Shown in pieces: positions 24,801-37,287 of a DNA stretch of 64,000 nt. Source of the stretch: Muricea muricata (lineage: Eukaryota > Cnidaria > Anthozoa > Malacalcyonacea > Plexauridae); contig OY979726.1 in assembly GCA_963855995.1 (NCBI GenBank), forward strand, positions 647,001 to 711,000. The letters run 5' to 3'. The stretch's first letter is position 1, and each line of letters opens with the position of its first letter. Position numbers and translations under genes: made by a program. The notes under the pieces are model-generated. The model made no database searches. It was given only the letters and a program-made list of their open reading frames with translations, and had not been told where the DNA came from.

Positions 24801-27800
24801 AGTTTGGGAAAAAAATTTGAAAAAAATTCGGGAAAAAATTTTGACAAAAAACTTTGACAAAAAATTCTGAAAAAAATTTGGGAAAAAATCTTGAAAAAAA
24901 ATTCTGGATAGAATTTTGAAAAAAATTTTGGGAAATTCATGAATAATTCATGAATATTCATGAATAATTTATGAATATTTCATGAATAATCATGAATAAT
25001 TCATGAAAATCATGAATAATTCATGATCATGAATAATTCATGAATTTTTCAGGAAAAAATCTTGAAAAAAATTAGGAAAAAGTTTTGACAAAATTTTTTT
25101 TCCCAATTTCTTTTTCAAAATTTTTTCCTGAATTTTTTTTCAAGATTTTTTCCTGGAAAATTCATGAATTATTCATGAATCATTCATGAATTATTCATGA
25201 ATTTCATGAATTATTCATGATATTCATGAATTATTCATGATTTCCCAAATTTTTTTCAGAATTTTTTCCCAAATTTTTTTTTCAAAATTTTTTTCCCAAA
25301 TTTTTTTTAAAACTTCCCAAAAAAATTTGGGAAAAAATTTCGGGAAAAAATTTCGAAAAAAAATTTGGAAAAAAATTCTGAAAAAAAAATTTGGAAAAAG
25401 AATTCTAAAAAAATTTGGGAAAAAATTTTGAAAAAAAATTGGGAAAAAAATTTGAAAAAAATTCGGGAAAAAATTTTGACAAAAAACTTTGACAAAAAAT
25501 TCTGAAAAAAATTTGGGAAAAAATCTTGAAAAAAAATTCTGGAAAGAATTTTGAAAAAAATTTTGGGAAATTCATGAATAATTCATGAATAATTCATGAA
25601 TAATCATGAATAATTCATGATAATTCATGAAAAATATTGGGGAAAATTTTGAACAAAAAAATTTGGGAAAAAATTTTGAAAAAAAAATGTGGGAAAAAAT
25701 TCTAAAAAAAAAATTTGGGAAAAAATTCTGAAAAAAAAAATTGACAAAAATATTGGGGAAAATTTTGAACAAAAAATTTGGGAAAAAATTTTGAAAAAAG
25801 TTTGGGAAAAAAATTTGAAAAAAAATTCGGGAAAAAATTTTGACAAAAAATTCTGAAAAAAATTTGGGAAAAAATCTTGAAAAAAAATTCTGGAAAAAAT
25901 TTTGAAAAAAAATTTGGGAAATTCATGAATAATTCATAAATATTTCATGAATAATTCATGATAATTCATGAAAAATATTGGGGAAAATTTTGAATAAAAA
26001 ATTTGGGAAAAAATTTTGAAAAAAGTTTGGGAAAAAAATTTGAAAAAAATTCGGGAAAAAATTTTGACAAAAAACTTTGACAAAAAATTCTGAAAAAAAT
26101 TTGGGAAAAAATCTTGAAAAAAAATTCTGGAAAGAATTTTGAAAAAAATTTTGGGAAATTCATGAATAATTCATGAATATTCATGAATAATTTATGATAT
26201 TTCATGAATAATCATGAATAATTCATGAAAATCATGAATAATTCATGATCATTAATAATTCATGAATTTTTCAGGAAAAAATCTTGAAAAAAATTAGGAA
26301 AAAGTTTTGACAAAATTTTTTTTCCCAATTTCTTTTTCAAAATTTTTTCCTGAATTTTTTTTCAAGATTTTTTCCTGGAAAATTCATGAATTATTCATGA
26401 ATCATTCATGAATTATTCATGAATCATTCATGAATTATTCATGAATTTCATGAATTATTCATGATATTCATGAATTATTCATGATTTCCCAAATTTTTTT
26501 CAGAATTTTTTCCCAAATTTTTTTTTCAAAATTTTTTTCCCAAATTTTTTTTAAAATTTCCCAAAAAAATTTGGGAAAAAATTTCGGGAAAAAATTTCGA
26601 AAAAAAATTTGGAAAAAAATTCTGAAAAAAAAATTTGGAAAAAGAATTCTAAAAAAATTTGGGAAAAAATTTTGAAAAAAGTTTGGGAAAAAAATTTGAA
26701 AAAAATTCGGGAAAAAATTTTGACAAAAAACTTTGACAAAAAATTCTGAAAAAAATTTGGGAAAAAATCTTGAAAAAAAATTCTGGAAAGAATTTTGAAA
26801 AAAATTTTGGGAAATTCATGAATAATTCATGAATATTCAGGAATAATTTATGAATATTTCATGAATAATCATGAATAATTCATGAAAATCATGAATAATT
26901 CATGATCATGAATAATTCATGAATTTTTCAGGAAAAAATCTTGAAAAAAATTAGGAAAAAGTTTTGACAAAATTTTTTTTCCCAATTTCTTTTTCAAAAT
27001 TTTTTCCTGAATTTTTTTTCAAGATTTTTTCCTGGAAAATTCATGAATTATTCATGAATCATTCATGAATTATTCATGAATTTCATGAATTATTCATGAT
27101 ATTCATGAATTATTCATGATTTCCCAAATTTTTTTCAGAATTTTTTCCCAAATTTTTTTTTCAAAATTTTTTTCCCAAATTTTTTTTAAAACTTCCCAAA
27201 AAAATTTGGGAAAAAATTTCGGGAAAAAATTTCGAAAAAAAATTTGGAAAAAAATTCTGAAAAAAAAATTTGGAAAAAGAATTCTAAAAAAATTTGGGAA
27301 AAAATTTTGAAAAAAAATTGGGAAAAAAATTTGAAAAAAATTCGGGAAAAAATTTTGACAAAAAACTTTGACAAAAAATTCTGAAAAAAATTTGGGAAAA
27401 AATCTTGAAAAAAAATTCTGGAAAGAATTTTGAAAAAAATTTTGGGAAATTCATGAATAATTCATGAATATTCATGAATAATTTATGATATTTCATGAAT
27501 AATCATGAATAATTCATGAAAATCATGAATAATTCATGATCATGAATAATTCATGAATTTTTCAGGAAAAAATCTTGAAAAAAATTAGGAAAAAGTTTTG
27601 ACAAAATTTTTTTTCCCAATTTCTTTTTCAAAATTTTTTCCTGAATTTTTTTTCAAGATTTTTTCCTGGAAAATTCATGAATTATTCATGAATCATTCAT
27701 GAATTATTCATGAATTTCATGAATTATTCATGATATTCATGAATTATTCATGATTTCCCAAATTTTTTTCAGAATTTTTTCCCAAATTTTTTTTTCAAAA

Positions 27801-30800
27801 TTTTTTTCCCAAATTTTTTTTAAAATTTCCCAAAAAAATTTGGGAAAAAATTTCGGGAAAAAATTTCGAAAAAAAATTTGGAAAAAAATTCTGAAAAAAA
27901 AATTTGGAAAAAGAATTCTAAAAAAATTTGGGAAAAAATTTTGAAAAAAGTTTGGGAAAAAAATTTGAAAAAAATTCGGGAAAAAATTTTGACAAAAAAC
28001 TTTGACAAAAAATTCTGAAAAAAATTTGGGAAAAAATCTTGAAAAAAAATTCTGGAAAGAATTTTGAAAAAAATTTTGGGAAATTCATGAATAATTCATG
28101 AATATTCATGAATAATTTATGATATTTCATGAATAATCATGAATAATTCATGAAAATCATGAATAATTCATGATCATGAATAATTCATGAATTTTTCAGG
28201 AAAAAATCTTGAAAAAAATTAGGAAAAAGTTTTGACAAAATTTTTTTTCCCAATTTCTTTTTCAAAATTTTTTCCTGAATTTTTTTTCAAGATTTTTTCC
28301 TGGAAAATTCATGAATTATTCATGAATCATTCATGAATTATTCATGAATCATTCATGAATTATTCATGAATTTCATGAATTATTCATGATATTCATGAAT
28401 TATTCATGATTTCCCAAATTTTTTTCAGAATTTTTTCCCAAATTTTTTTTTCAAAATTTTTTTCCCAAATTTTTTTTAAAATTTCCCAAAAAAATTTGGG
28501 AAAAAATTTCGGGAAAAAATTTCGAAAAAAAATTTGGAAAAAAATTCTGAAAAAAAAATTTGGAAAAAGAATTCTAAAAAAATTTGGGAAAAAATTTTGA
28601 AAAAAGTTTGGGAAAAAAATTTGAAAAAAATTCGGGAAAAAATTTTGACAAAAAACTTTGACAAAAAATTCTGAAAAAAATTTGGGAAAAAATCTTGAAA
28701 AAAAATTCTGGAAAGAATTTTGAAAAAAATTTGGGAAATTCATGAATAATTCATGAATAATTCATGAATAATCATGAATAATTCATGATAATTCATGAAA
28801 AATATTGGGGAAAATTTTGAACAAAAAAATTTGGGAAAAAATTTTGAAAAAAAAATGTGGGAAAAAATTCTAAAAAAAAAATTTGGGAAAAAATTCTGAA
28901 AAAAAAAATTGACAAAAATATTGGGGAAAATTTTGAACAAAAAATTTGGGAAAAAATTTTGAAAAAAGTTTGGGAAAAAAATTTGAAAAAAAATTCGGGA
29001 AAAAATTTTGACAAAAAATTCTGAAAAAAATTTGGGAAAAAATCTTGAAAAAAAATTCTGGAAAAAATTTTGAAAAAAAATTTGGGAAATTCATGAATAA
29101 TTCATAAATATTTCATGAATAATTCATGATAATTCATGAAAAATATTGGGGAAAATTTTGAATAAAAAATTTGGGAAAAAATTTTGAAAAAAGTTTGGGA
29201 AAAAAATTTGAAAAAAATTCGGGAAAAAATTTTGACAAAAAACTTTGACAAAAAATTCTGAAAAAAATTTGGGAAAAAATCTTGAAAAAAAATTCTGGAA
29301 AGAATTTTGAAAAAAATTTTGGGAAATTCATGAATAATTCATGAATATTCATGAATAATTTATGATATTTCATGAATAATCATGAATAATTCATGAAAAT
29401 CATGAATAATTCATGATCATGAATAATTCATGAATTTTTCAGGAAAAAATCTTGAAAAAAATTAGGAAAAAGTTTTGACAAAATTTTTTTTCCCAATTTC
29501 TTTTTCAAAATTTTTTCCTGAATTTTTTTTCAAGATTTTTTCCTGGAAAATTCATGAATTATTCATGAATCATTCATGAATTATTCATGAATCATTCATG
29601 AATTATTCATGAATTTCATGAATTATTCATGATATTCATGAATTATTCATGATTTCCCAAATTTTTTTCAGAATTTTTTCCCAAATTTTTTTTTCAAAAT
29701 TTTTTTCCCAAATTTTTTTTAAAATTTCCCAAAAAAATTTGGGAAAAAATTTCGGGAAAAAATTTCGAAAAAAAATTTGGAAAAAAATTCTGAAAAAAAA
29801 ATTTGGAAAAAGAATTCTAAAAAAATTTGGGAAAAAATTTTGAAAAAAGTTTGGGAAAAAAATTTGAAAAAAATTCGGGAAAAAATTTTGACAAAAAACT
29901 TTGACAAAAAATTCTGAAAAAAATTTGGGAAAAAATCTTGAAAAAAAATTCTGGATAGAATTTTGAAAAAAATTTTGGGAAATTCATGAATAATTCATGA
30001 ATATTCATGAATAATTTATGAATATTTCATGAATAATCATGAATAATTCATGAAAATCATGAATAATTCATGATCATGAATAATTCATGAATTTTTCAGG
30101 AAAAAATCTTGAAAAAAATTAGGAAAAAGTTTTGACAAAATTTTTTTTCCCAATTTCTTTTTCAAAATTTTTTCCTGAATTTTTTTTCAAGATTTTTTCC
30201 TGGAAAATTCATGAATTATTCATGAATCATTCATGAATTATTCATGAATTTCATGAATTATTCATGATATTCATGAATTATTCATGATTTCCCAAATTTT
30301 TTTCAGAATTTTTTCCCAAATTTTTTTTTCAAAATTTTTTTCCCAAATTTTTTTTAAAACTTCCCAAAAAAATTTGGGAAAAAATTTCGGGAAAAAATTT
30401 CGAAAAAAAATTTGGAAAAAAATTCTGAAAAAAAAATTTGGAAAAAGAATTCTAAAAAAATTTGGGAAAAAATTTTGAAAAAAAATTGGGAAAAAAATTT
30501 GAAAAAAATTCGGGAAAAAATTTTGACAAAAAACTTTGACAAAAAATTCTGAAAAAAATTTGGGAAAAAATCTTGAAAAAAAATTCTGGAAAGAATTTTG
30601 AAAAAAATTTTGGGAAATTCATGAATAATTCATGAATATTCATGAATAATTTATGATATTTCATGAATAATCATGAATAATTCATGAAAATCATGAATAA
30701 TTCATGATCATGAATAATTCATGAATTTTTCAGGAAAAAATCTTGAAAAAAATTAGGAAAAAGTTTTGACAAAATTTTTTTTCCCAATTTCTTTTTCAAA

Positions 30801-32190
30801 ATTTTTTCCTGAATTTTTTTTCAAGATTTTTTCCTGGAAAATTCATGAATTATTCATGAATCATTCATGAATTATTCATGAATTTCATGAATTATTCATG
30901 ATATTCATGAATTATTCATGATTTCCCAAATTTTTTTCAGAATTTTTTCCCAAATTTTTTTTTCAAAATTTTTTTCCCAAATTTTTTTTAAAATTTCCCA
31001 AAAAAATTTGGGAAAAAATTTCGGGAAAAAATTTCGAAAAAAAATTTGGAAAAAAATTCTGAAAAAAAAATTTGGAAAAAGAATTCTAAAAAAATTTGGG
31101 AAAAAATTTTGAAAAAAGTTTGGGAAAAAAATTTGAAAAAAATTCGGGAAAAAATTTTGACAAAAAACTTTGACAAAAAATTCTGAAAAAAATTTGGGAA
31201 AAAATCTTGAAAAAAAATTCTGGAAAGAATTTTGAAAAAAATTTTGGGAAATTCATGAATAATTCATGAATATTCATGAATAATTTATGAATATTTCATG
31301 AATAATCATGAATAATTCATGAAAATCATGAATAATTCATGATCATGAATAATTCATGAATTTTTCAGGAAAAAATCTTGAAAAAAATTAGGAAAAAGTT
31401 TTGACAAAATTTTTTTTCCCAATTTCTTTTTCAAAATTTTTTCCTGAATTTTTTTTCAAGATTTTTTCCTGGAAAATCATGAATTATTCATGAATCATTC
31501 ATGAATTATTCATGAATTTCATGAATTATTCATGATATTCATGAATTATTCATGATTTCCCAAATTTTTTTCAGAATTTTTTCCCAAATTTTTTTTTCAA
31601 AATTTTTTTCCCAAATTTTTTTTAAAATTTCCCAAAAAAATTTGGGAAAAAATTTCGGGAAAAAATTTCGAAAAAAAATTTGGAAAAAAATTCTGAAAAA
31701 AAAATTTGGAAAAAGAATTCTAAAAAAACTTGGGAAAAAATTTTGAAAAAAAGTTTGGGAAAAAAATTTGAAAAAAAAAATTTGGGAAAAAATTCTGAAA
31801 AAAAATTTGGGAAAAAAATTTGAAAAAAAATTAGGAAAAAGTTTTGACAAAAAAATTTTTTCCCAATTTCTTTTTCAAAATTTTTTCCGGAATTTTTTTC
31901 AAGATTTTTTCTTGAAAAATTCATGAATTATTCATGATATTCATGAATTATTTATTATTTCCCAATTTTTTTTTCAAAATTTTTTCCAGAATTTTTTTGC
32001 AAGATTTTTTCCCAAATTTTTTTTTCAGAATTTTTTGTCAAAGTTTTTTGTCAAAATTTTTTCCAGAATTTTTTTTTCAAATTTTTTTCCCGAACTTTTT
32101 TCAAAATGTTTTCCCAAATTTTTTTTTCAAAATTTTTTCCCAAATTTTTTTCAAATTTTTTTTCCCAAATTTTTTTTCAATTTTTTTCCC
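15848..32190. repeat. Higher-order satellite core, 635/1,244-bp monomers
   Basis: The array is made of four motifs: GGGAAAAAATTTTGAAAAAA-type purine-rich runs, their pyrimidine-rich complements, ATTCATGAATAATTCATGAA-type palindromic runs, and junctions of the two strands that form hairpins. A marker block (ATTCATGATTTCCCAAATTT) recurs 18 times, starting near 17,117, 17,694, 18,938, 19,573, 20,817, 22,060, 22,694, 23,359, 24,602, 25,237, 26,481, 27,116, 27,750, 28,406, 29,649, 30,284, 30,918 and 31,552. Spacings are close to either 635 or 1,244 bp (577 once). The long form has an extra block of about 609 bp carrying AAAAATATTGGGGAAAATTT. The left edge is in the purine-rich and the right edge in the pyrimidine-rich orientation, continuing the inverted symmetry of the arms. 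Confidence 0.9.
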
Positions 32191-33074
32191 ATTAAATTTA
32201 AAACTGCCTGCGGTTCTATTCGCTGTGCTTCAAATCGGCCACGCAAAGTCCCCAAATTTAAAGATTGCAGTATTTGTTCCATATTTCAAACCCTTTGGGT
32301 TTACTTTCGATTTAAAACGCCAGAAAAGTCTTATATATTTTACCGTTTTATAACTGCGCTCAACTTGTAAATTTCCAAGCAGGAAATGACACGTGATCGC
32401 CCTATGAATATTCGATGAGTGTTTAGATATTCTTGATGACATGACGTAAGCAGAATCGTGTAAGATTCCACAACGCTGACCAAAGGTACTGGCTCACTGA
32501 GTATAATGACGCTGAAACCACCGCGTATAATGTTCAAAGCACTGCGTATAAAGGTGAAAGCACCGCATATAATGATGAAAGCACCGCGTACAAAGGTGAA
32601 ATCACCGCGTATAATGATGAAAGCACCGCATATAATGATGAAAGCACCGCGTATCATAATGATGAAATACCTGCGTATAATGATGAAAGCACTGTGTATA
32701 ATGCTCAAAGCACAGCATATAATGTTCAAAGCACCGCATATAATGTTCGAAGCACCGCATATAATGTTTAAAGCACCGCATATAATGCTCGAAGCACCGC
32801 ATATAATGTTTAAAGCACCGCATATAATGTTTAAAGCACCGCATATAATGTTTAAAGCACCGCATATAATGTTTAAAGCACCGCATGTAATGATTAAAGC
32901 ACCGCATATAATGCTTAAAGCACCGCATATAATGCTCAAAGCACCGCATATAATGTTTAAAGCACCGCATATAATACTCAAAGCACCGCATGTCATGTTT
33001 AAAGCACCGTATATAATGTATAAAGCACCTAATGAAATGACGTTTTATCACTTAAGACAGCTATGGCTTTCCAT
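32191..33074 (-). repeat. Right inverted arm of the giant element
   Basis: Reverse complement of 14,851-15,847, beginning CATTAAATTTAAAACTGC at the core side and ending GCTATGGCTTTCCAT at the outer end. Single-base differences from the left arm are few in the unique parts; the main difference is length of the minisatellite and of the AACAAATAT segment. Confidence 0.9.
32508..33027. repeat. 21-bp minisatellite, right arm (about 25 copies)
   Basis: Same unit as 14,898-15,503 in the opposite orientation. One unit has three extra bases (GTATCATAATGATG near 32,651), shifting the phase of the frames past that point. The variant order at the core-proximal end (CATCATT, CTTTGTACGC, CTTTATACGC units) matches the left arm; the outer middle part differs by several whole units. 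Confidence 0.9.
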
Positions 33075-33082
33075 AAATCTAT
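33075..33082. repeat. Right 8-bp target site duplication
   Basis: AAATCTAT directly follows the right terminus and is then followed by TTGTTTTATATTATAATAAA, exactly the sequence that follows the single AAATCTAT at 8,220-8,227. Confidence 0.9.
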
Positions 33083-33984
33083 TTGTTTTATATTATAATA
33101 AAGTTGGCAAAAATCATGCGAAGACCCGCGAAATAAATTCGCTAAATTAGATCACGCCATCAGTTGACGTCATCCATGCATGTGTACTTTAATAACACAC
33201 AGCTCGCGACCAATGAAAATGCAGAATGAACACGTATTATTATATAATTATAAATATTTATTATATGGTTATGGGTATTTTACCGTAAACTAAAACAATC
33301 GCATTTTCCATATTTTCACTAGTGAAGATATGAAAAAATATGTAACGCGTGAAAAACGCGTGTGTTTTCCCGCGGGATTTCTATGTTCTCTGCTAGCTTG
33401 TTCCGACTTCTGACCATATAACAAAAGGAAAAAACATAACACGGTAGCTTGAAGATATGAATATTTTTTCTCGTGTTGAAAACAATATTATACTCACTCG
33501 CTGCGTTCGTTCGTAAAATATTGTTTTCACCACTCAAAAATAATATTGATCTTCAAGCTACCGTGTAATGTCCTCTCTCTCTATATATATTCATATAATA
33601 TATGAACGTGTTAGTTTTGGTTTGCGAAATACAAAAGAGTGCTCAATGACATACAGACAGTCCAAAATATATAATCGGGCAAAAACCTCAAAAACTGACC
33701 ACTACAGTCTGTTTCATCTAGAAGGAATCTTCAGATAGTAGAAAAATATTTTGAAATGTAGTGGCAAGTTTTTGGGGTATTTTGCAGGATTATACGTTTT
33801 GCTCTATGTTATTGAGCACTCTTTTGTATTTCGCAAACTAAAACTTACACATTTATATCCGCACCCTATATTGGTTGTGCACTCTCGTTTTTGAAATCTG
33901 ATTTTCTACCTCAAAATGAGACAATTTCGACTGGACTCACTGAAAAACATCCCTTGATCCCTATACCATCAAGGGGCAACTATT
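33083..33984 (+). repeat. Dispersed repeat (copy 2) leading into Penelope-like start
   Basis: Copy of 8,228-8,754 plus 10,330-10,657 without the mariner-like insertion; the junction here reads GACATACAGACAG. It includes the hairpin at 33,439-33,566 (ACACGGTAGCTTGAAGATAT). Near 33,916 the ATGAGACAATTTCGACTGGA start of the Penelope-like frame is present but soon stopped, and it is cut at 33,985 by the next transposon. Confidence 0.7.
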
Positions 33985-35649
33985 CGGGGTCACTCCATGT
34001 CAATTCATCAGATTTTTGTGGAATTTGTAATCCGACATTTCAGATTTGGCTAATTTTCGCTGTACTGGTAGACATTAGTAGGAAATGGAAGCACGCAAAA
34101 TTTGAAGTCAATATCTCAAACGGTTATTGATTTATAACTCATAATTTATAATCAAAAATTGACTGGTTGGAAGATGTTAGGTACCTCAAATTTCACTTCC
34201 GGTACAACACACTAAATTCAAAAGTACATAATAACTTATGTATTTGTCCTATTCCTCTGAAATTTGGCAAACTGAACCTATTCTTAATGGAGAAGATGAA
34301 AATCATATTGAACATACGGTACAAGTACACCACGTCTATTTATTACGATAATAATTGGGTATTTCCGGTTTTGAAAATTTATGCATGTCTTTGTTTCAGG
34401 TCAAAAATTTTTATGTCTCCGACTAGATATGAAGATATGATATATGTCTGATGAAAGACCAAACTTTAATCTATCAAGAAACACTATTGTAAACATTTGC
34501 ATATGAACCGTCGAACCCCATTACAGTTCCGGTTCAAAAAAATGAAATTTTTAAGACATTTTTTTGACGTCCCAAAATTATGGAAAAGGAAAACATGTCA
34601 CATCGAAGTCAAAGTCTCGAAAACTTTTGGGTAAGACCATTTTTAATCACAACATTTATATATACACATTTGAGTTGATCACGTTTTGCATTTGCAATAG
34701 CAATCTGCAATTAGGTCTAGTTTAGGCGGCTTGATAAAGTTTTCAAACGTCAGGCGTACAATAGTTTGATAATTTCAAACATCGCATTGTTACTTTAGAT
34801 TTTATGTCGCAGTTATTAGGCTACTCATCTACTTTAATGTTTCTTCTTTCATTTTATGTCGGTTTACGTGGCACATTGTTCGTTACTATGGCAATACACA
34901 CGTACGAAATTCTCTCTAACATAACTCATTGCTTTGTCTAATTAAAATGAAGCGCGGTGATCTCCAATTCTTTTCGATAAATATTTTTTTGGCATTACAA
35001 TTTTATTCTATTTTGGTCTGTTGAAAGACTTTTGCAGTACAATTCAGTGTGTAAAATTTCAACATAGGTCACCGCACAAAATAATGAAATGTAGCGCAAT
35101 ATTGTTCAAAAATGAACTTTTCTGATTATGTCAGCTATTGACATGCAACGTTATAAACCCGTACAATGACGCGAGATTGCGCCAGCAAGGTGCCACGTCA
35201 GGTAATATATATAAGTCCATCCTTTCGTTACTATACGCGAAGAAACGAATGGTCACGCGGGTTTGCAATGAATGTGTCATTTACCCTGTCGAATATTGTT
35301 AGGTTATTCATATTAATTTTGCGCTGGGAAACGTTAATTTATTTATTTATTTATTGTGCTTCGCTTCCAAACATCGTACAATAATTGCATTAAAGAAGCT
35401 GGGATACCACAACAGCTTAACACCAATTACAGCGGGCCCTTTACAAAATATCAGTATTAATATGGAAACAGAAATAATTAACAATTTTTCGCCGAAGGCC
35501 GCGTGATTATCGTTGAGTAGGGCGAAGACAAAGTCGATGTTTTCATTTAACAATAACCACCGAGCCTGAGGCGAATAATTGTTTTAGTGTGATTTCATAG
35601 GTGATTATTTCATAGGTGATTAATGTGTCTGACATGTTACAGTCTCCAT

Positions 35650-37287
35650 TTAGCGGCTGCATGTCGTCAGAAATTTTGTATTTATTTTCCTGCAGTCTTC
35701 TTCGCTGATTTTGTATACTCGACCAGTTGCAGTAACAGGAGCCTGGATTTGACATATGACATCTGTAATGGGTACCCAACAAACATCAAGTCTTCTTGGC
35801 CACTGGAAACTTGGTGAGTGTCCAGGAGGGTGTAAGAAGTTTATCTTCACATCTTGTTCCACTTCGCTAACTTCATCAACCACACCAATCCACCACTTTT
35901 CGTCGTACATGCATGCAACATATTCACTCAATCGTATGGATTCTATGGTCACGTCCTTGATTTCTGGCTCCCCAGTCATGTTAAATGAACCAAGGAAAAA
36001 ATCATCTTCTGCAGTACGTTTGAAAGCGATCACATTCGTACCTACTGGTGTAAAAATGTGGCAACCTCTTGTTCCGAGTATTGTATGACCGCTGGCAAAT
36101 CTTTCTTTTAGCTGCGCCCTAACTTCTTCCACTCTTTCCTTCAAGATATGAATAAATGTTATACCAGGGATGTTTGCCTTACAAAATGAAAGCATTGACG
36201 AAACATTCAAAATTTGTTCCTTTGCAAGCTTGCTCGTGCGGTTAGTCTCTTTACTGTTACGCCAATGCCGTCACACGGTGATTTCCCATGACTTGTTGCG
36301 AAGAAACTCCAAGTCGCCTCAATGCCAAAATCAACTTTGTGTCGACACAAATTTAACATGTTTTTGAAGTTTTTGTATTGGGCTGCACATCCATCAGAAA
36401 AATACTCGAATTTAGTGATGGTTGGGAGTGTTGTGTTAAGGGGGTCCAATAGTAAATAATTTCAAAATTCATCGATTTTCAAAAATTTTACAAACTATTG
36501 TTAACGGCGTTCTCTAAACATATCCAAAATTTCAAACAACAAAATGAATTATAAACGGAAAAATTCAGCAAATTCTACACCGTGTTAGGGTAAAACCATG
36601 ATTTTACCCAGAGCAAATAATGGTATGCAATTGGTTTACTCTATTGTGTCCTTTTCCATAGCATTGTTCGATTAATGTTATTCTAATGCATGCAAAAACT
36701 TTAAAGCAGTTTTTCTCAAATTGCTGAAAACCACCAATTGCCATTATTGCATGCGCAATATCTCAAGAAGTATGTAAGCTATTGACTTCAAACTTTCAGT
36801 GTGTGTTCTGTGTTACATTCTCTTGGAGATGAACCAGAATCATAAAAATATTTGCAATAGCATGCAAGTTATGATAGTCAGTATCATCTCGATAATATCT
36901 AGTTTCAACATTTTGTCCGCAAAAAATTTATGTTTGCCTCAATCACCATAGTTCTGGTTCATCTCCAAGAGCATGTGATACACTATTAAAATAAAGTTAT
37001 TTTAGATTTTTATCATTCATAGTTGTTGAGAAATCATGTTTACAAATATATGGATTTTTCACCGTCAGGGAGTAATTAACATGGTAACCATGGCAATGGT
37101 AACTTTGAAAAACTTATTTTTATGTTTGTGGTACCATGTCCTAACACCTGACCAAAGATGAACTGCATAGCATTAAAACACGCAAAAATTGTTTTTTTAG
37201 TATTGGACCCCCTTAAGGAAAATTACTGACGAAAACGATATATGATTATTCATTAGTTTAAGAGAGAAGCGGTGGTTGAACAACTTC
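35650..37287 (-). pseudogene. Transposase-like protein, frameshifted and interrupted
   Basis: Read on the minus strand, the frame opens after a possible splice acceptor (TTTATTGACTTAG, about 37,288-37,300), is interrupted by the MITE at 36,440-37,212, and resumes with FEYFSDGCAAQYKN and FFATSHGKSPCDGIG to TARASLQ. This is a pattern I recognise from transposon-derived proteins widespread in cnidarians and insects; the aspartate in FSDG is a plausible catalytic residue of an RNase H-like fold. After ASLQ the frame shifts by one near 36,215, and the protein continues in the next frame (KEQILNVSSM … down to KINTKFLTTC, stop at about 35,650). With a frameshift and an insertion it cannot be functional as it stands. 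Confidence 0.65.
36440..37212. mobile_element. TTAA-flanked MITE nested in the transposase
   Basis: The ends are GGGGGTCCAATA and TATTGGACCCCC, flanked directly by TTAA at 36,436-36,439 and 37,213-37,216. Removal of the element plus one TTAA rejoins the transposase frame. Further inward there are paired words around TTCTGGTTCATCTCCAAGAG (36,823-36,842 complement and 36,953-36,972). TTAA duplication indicates a piggyBac- or Kolobok-type donor enzyme. Confidence 0.85.

Larger units (their letters stand above)
14851..33074. mobile_element. Giant foldback-type element with satellite core
   Basis: This is an 18,224-bp unit. Left and right termini are perfect inverted copies over at least the outer 90 bp (ATGGAAAGCCATAGCTGTC…). 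It is flanked by 8-bp direct duplications. The arms (997 and 884 bp) contain an outer 21-bp minisatellite and an inner unique part of about 330 bp, and they enclose a 16.3-kb satellite. No frame resembling a transposase is present, so any mobility would depend on an enzyme supplied elsewhere. Long arms with subterminal tandem repeats and 8-9 bp duplications are features of foldback/Mutator-like elements, which is the class I favour (inference). hAT and P elements also make 8-bp duplications, but their usual termini differ. Confidence 0.85.

Noticed and set aside
15761..32353. Dozens of open frames of 60-140 codons rich in Phe, Lys, Asn and Ile (such as repeated FFSKFFPEFFFKIFSQ)
   Set aside because: They occur on both strands and in several frames of the same low-complexity satellite, change frame between monomers and have no family. 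They are open because the purine-rich motif has few stop codons.
35756..36088. Plus-strand frame of 110 codons
   Set aside because: Antisense of the transposase-like frame, which has a recognisable pattern on the minus strand.
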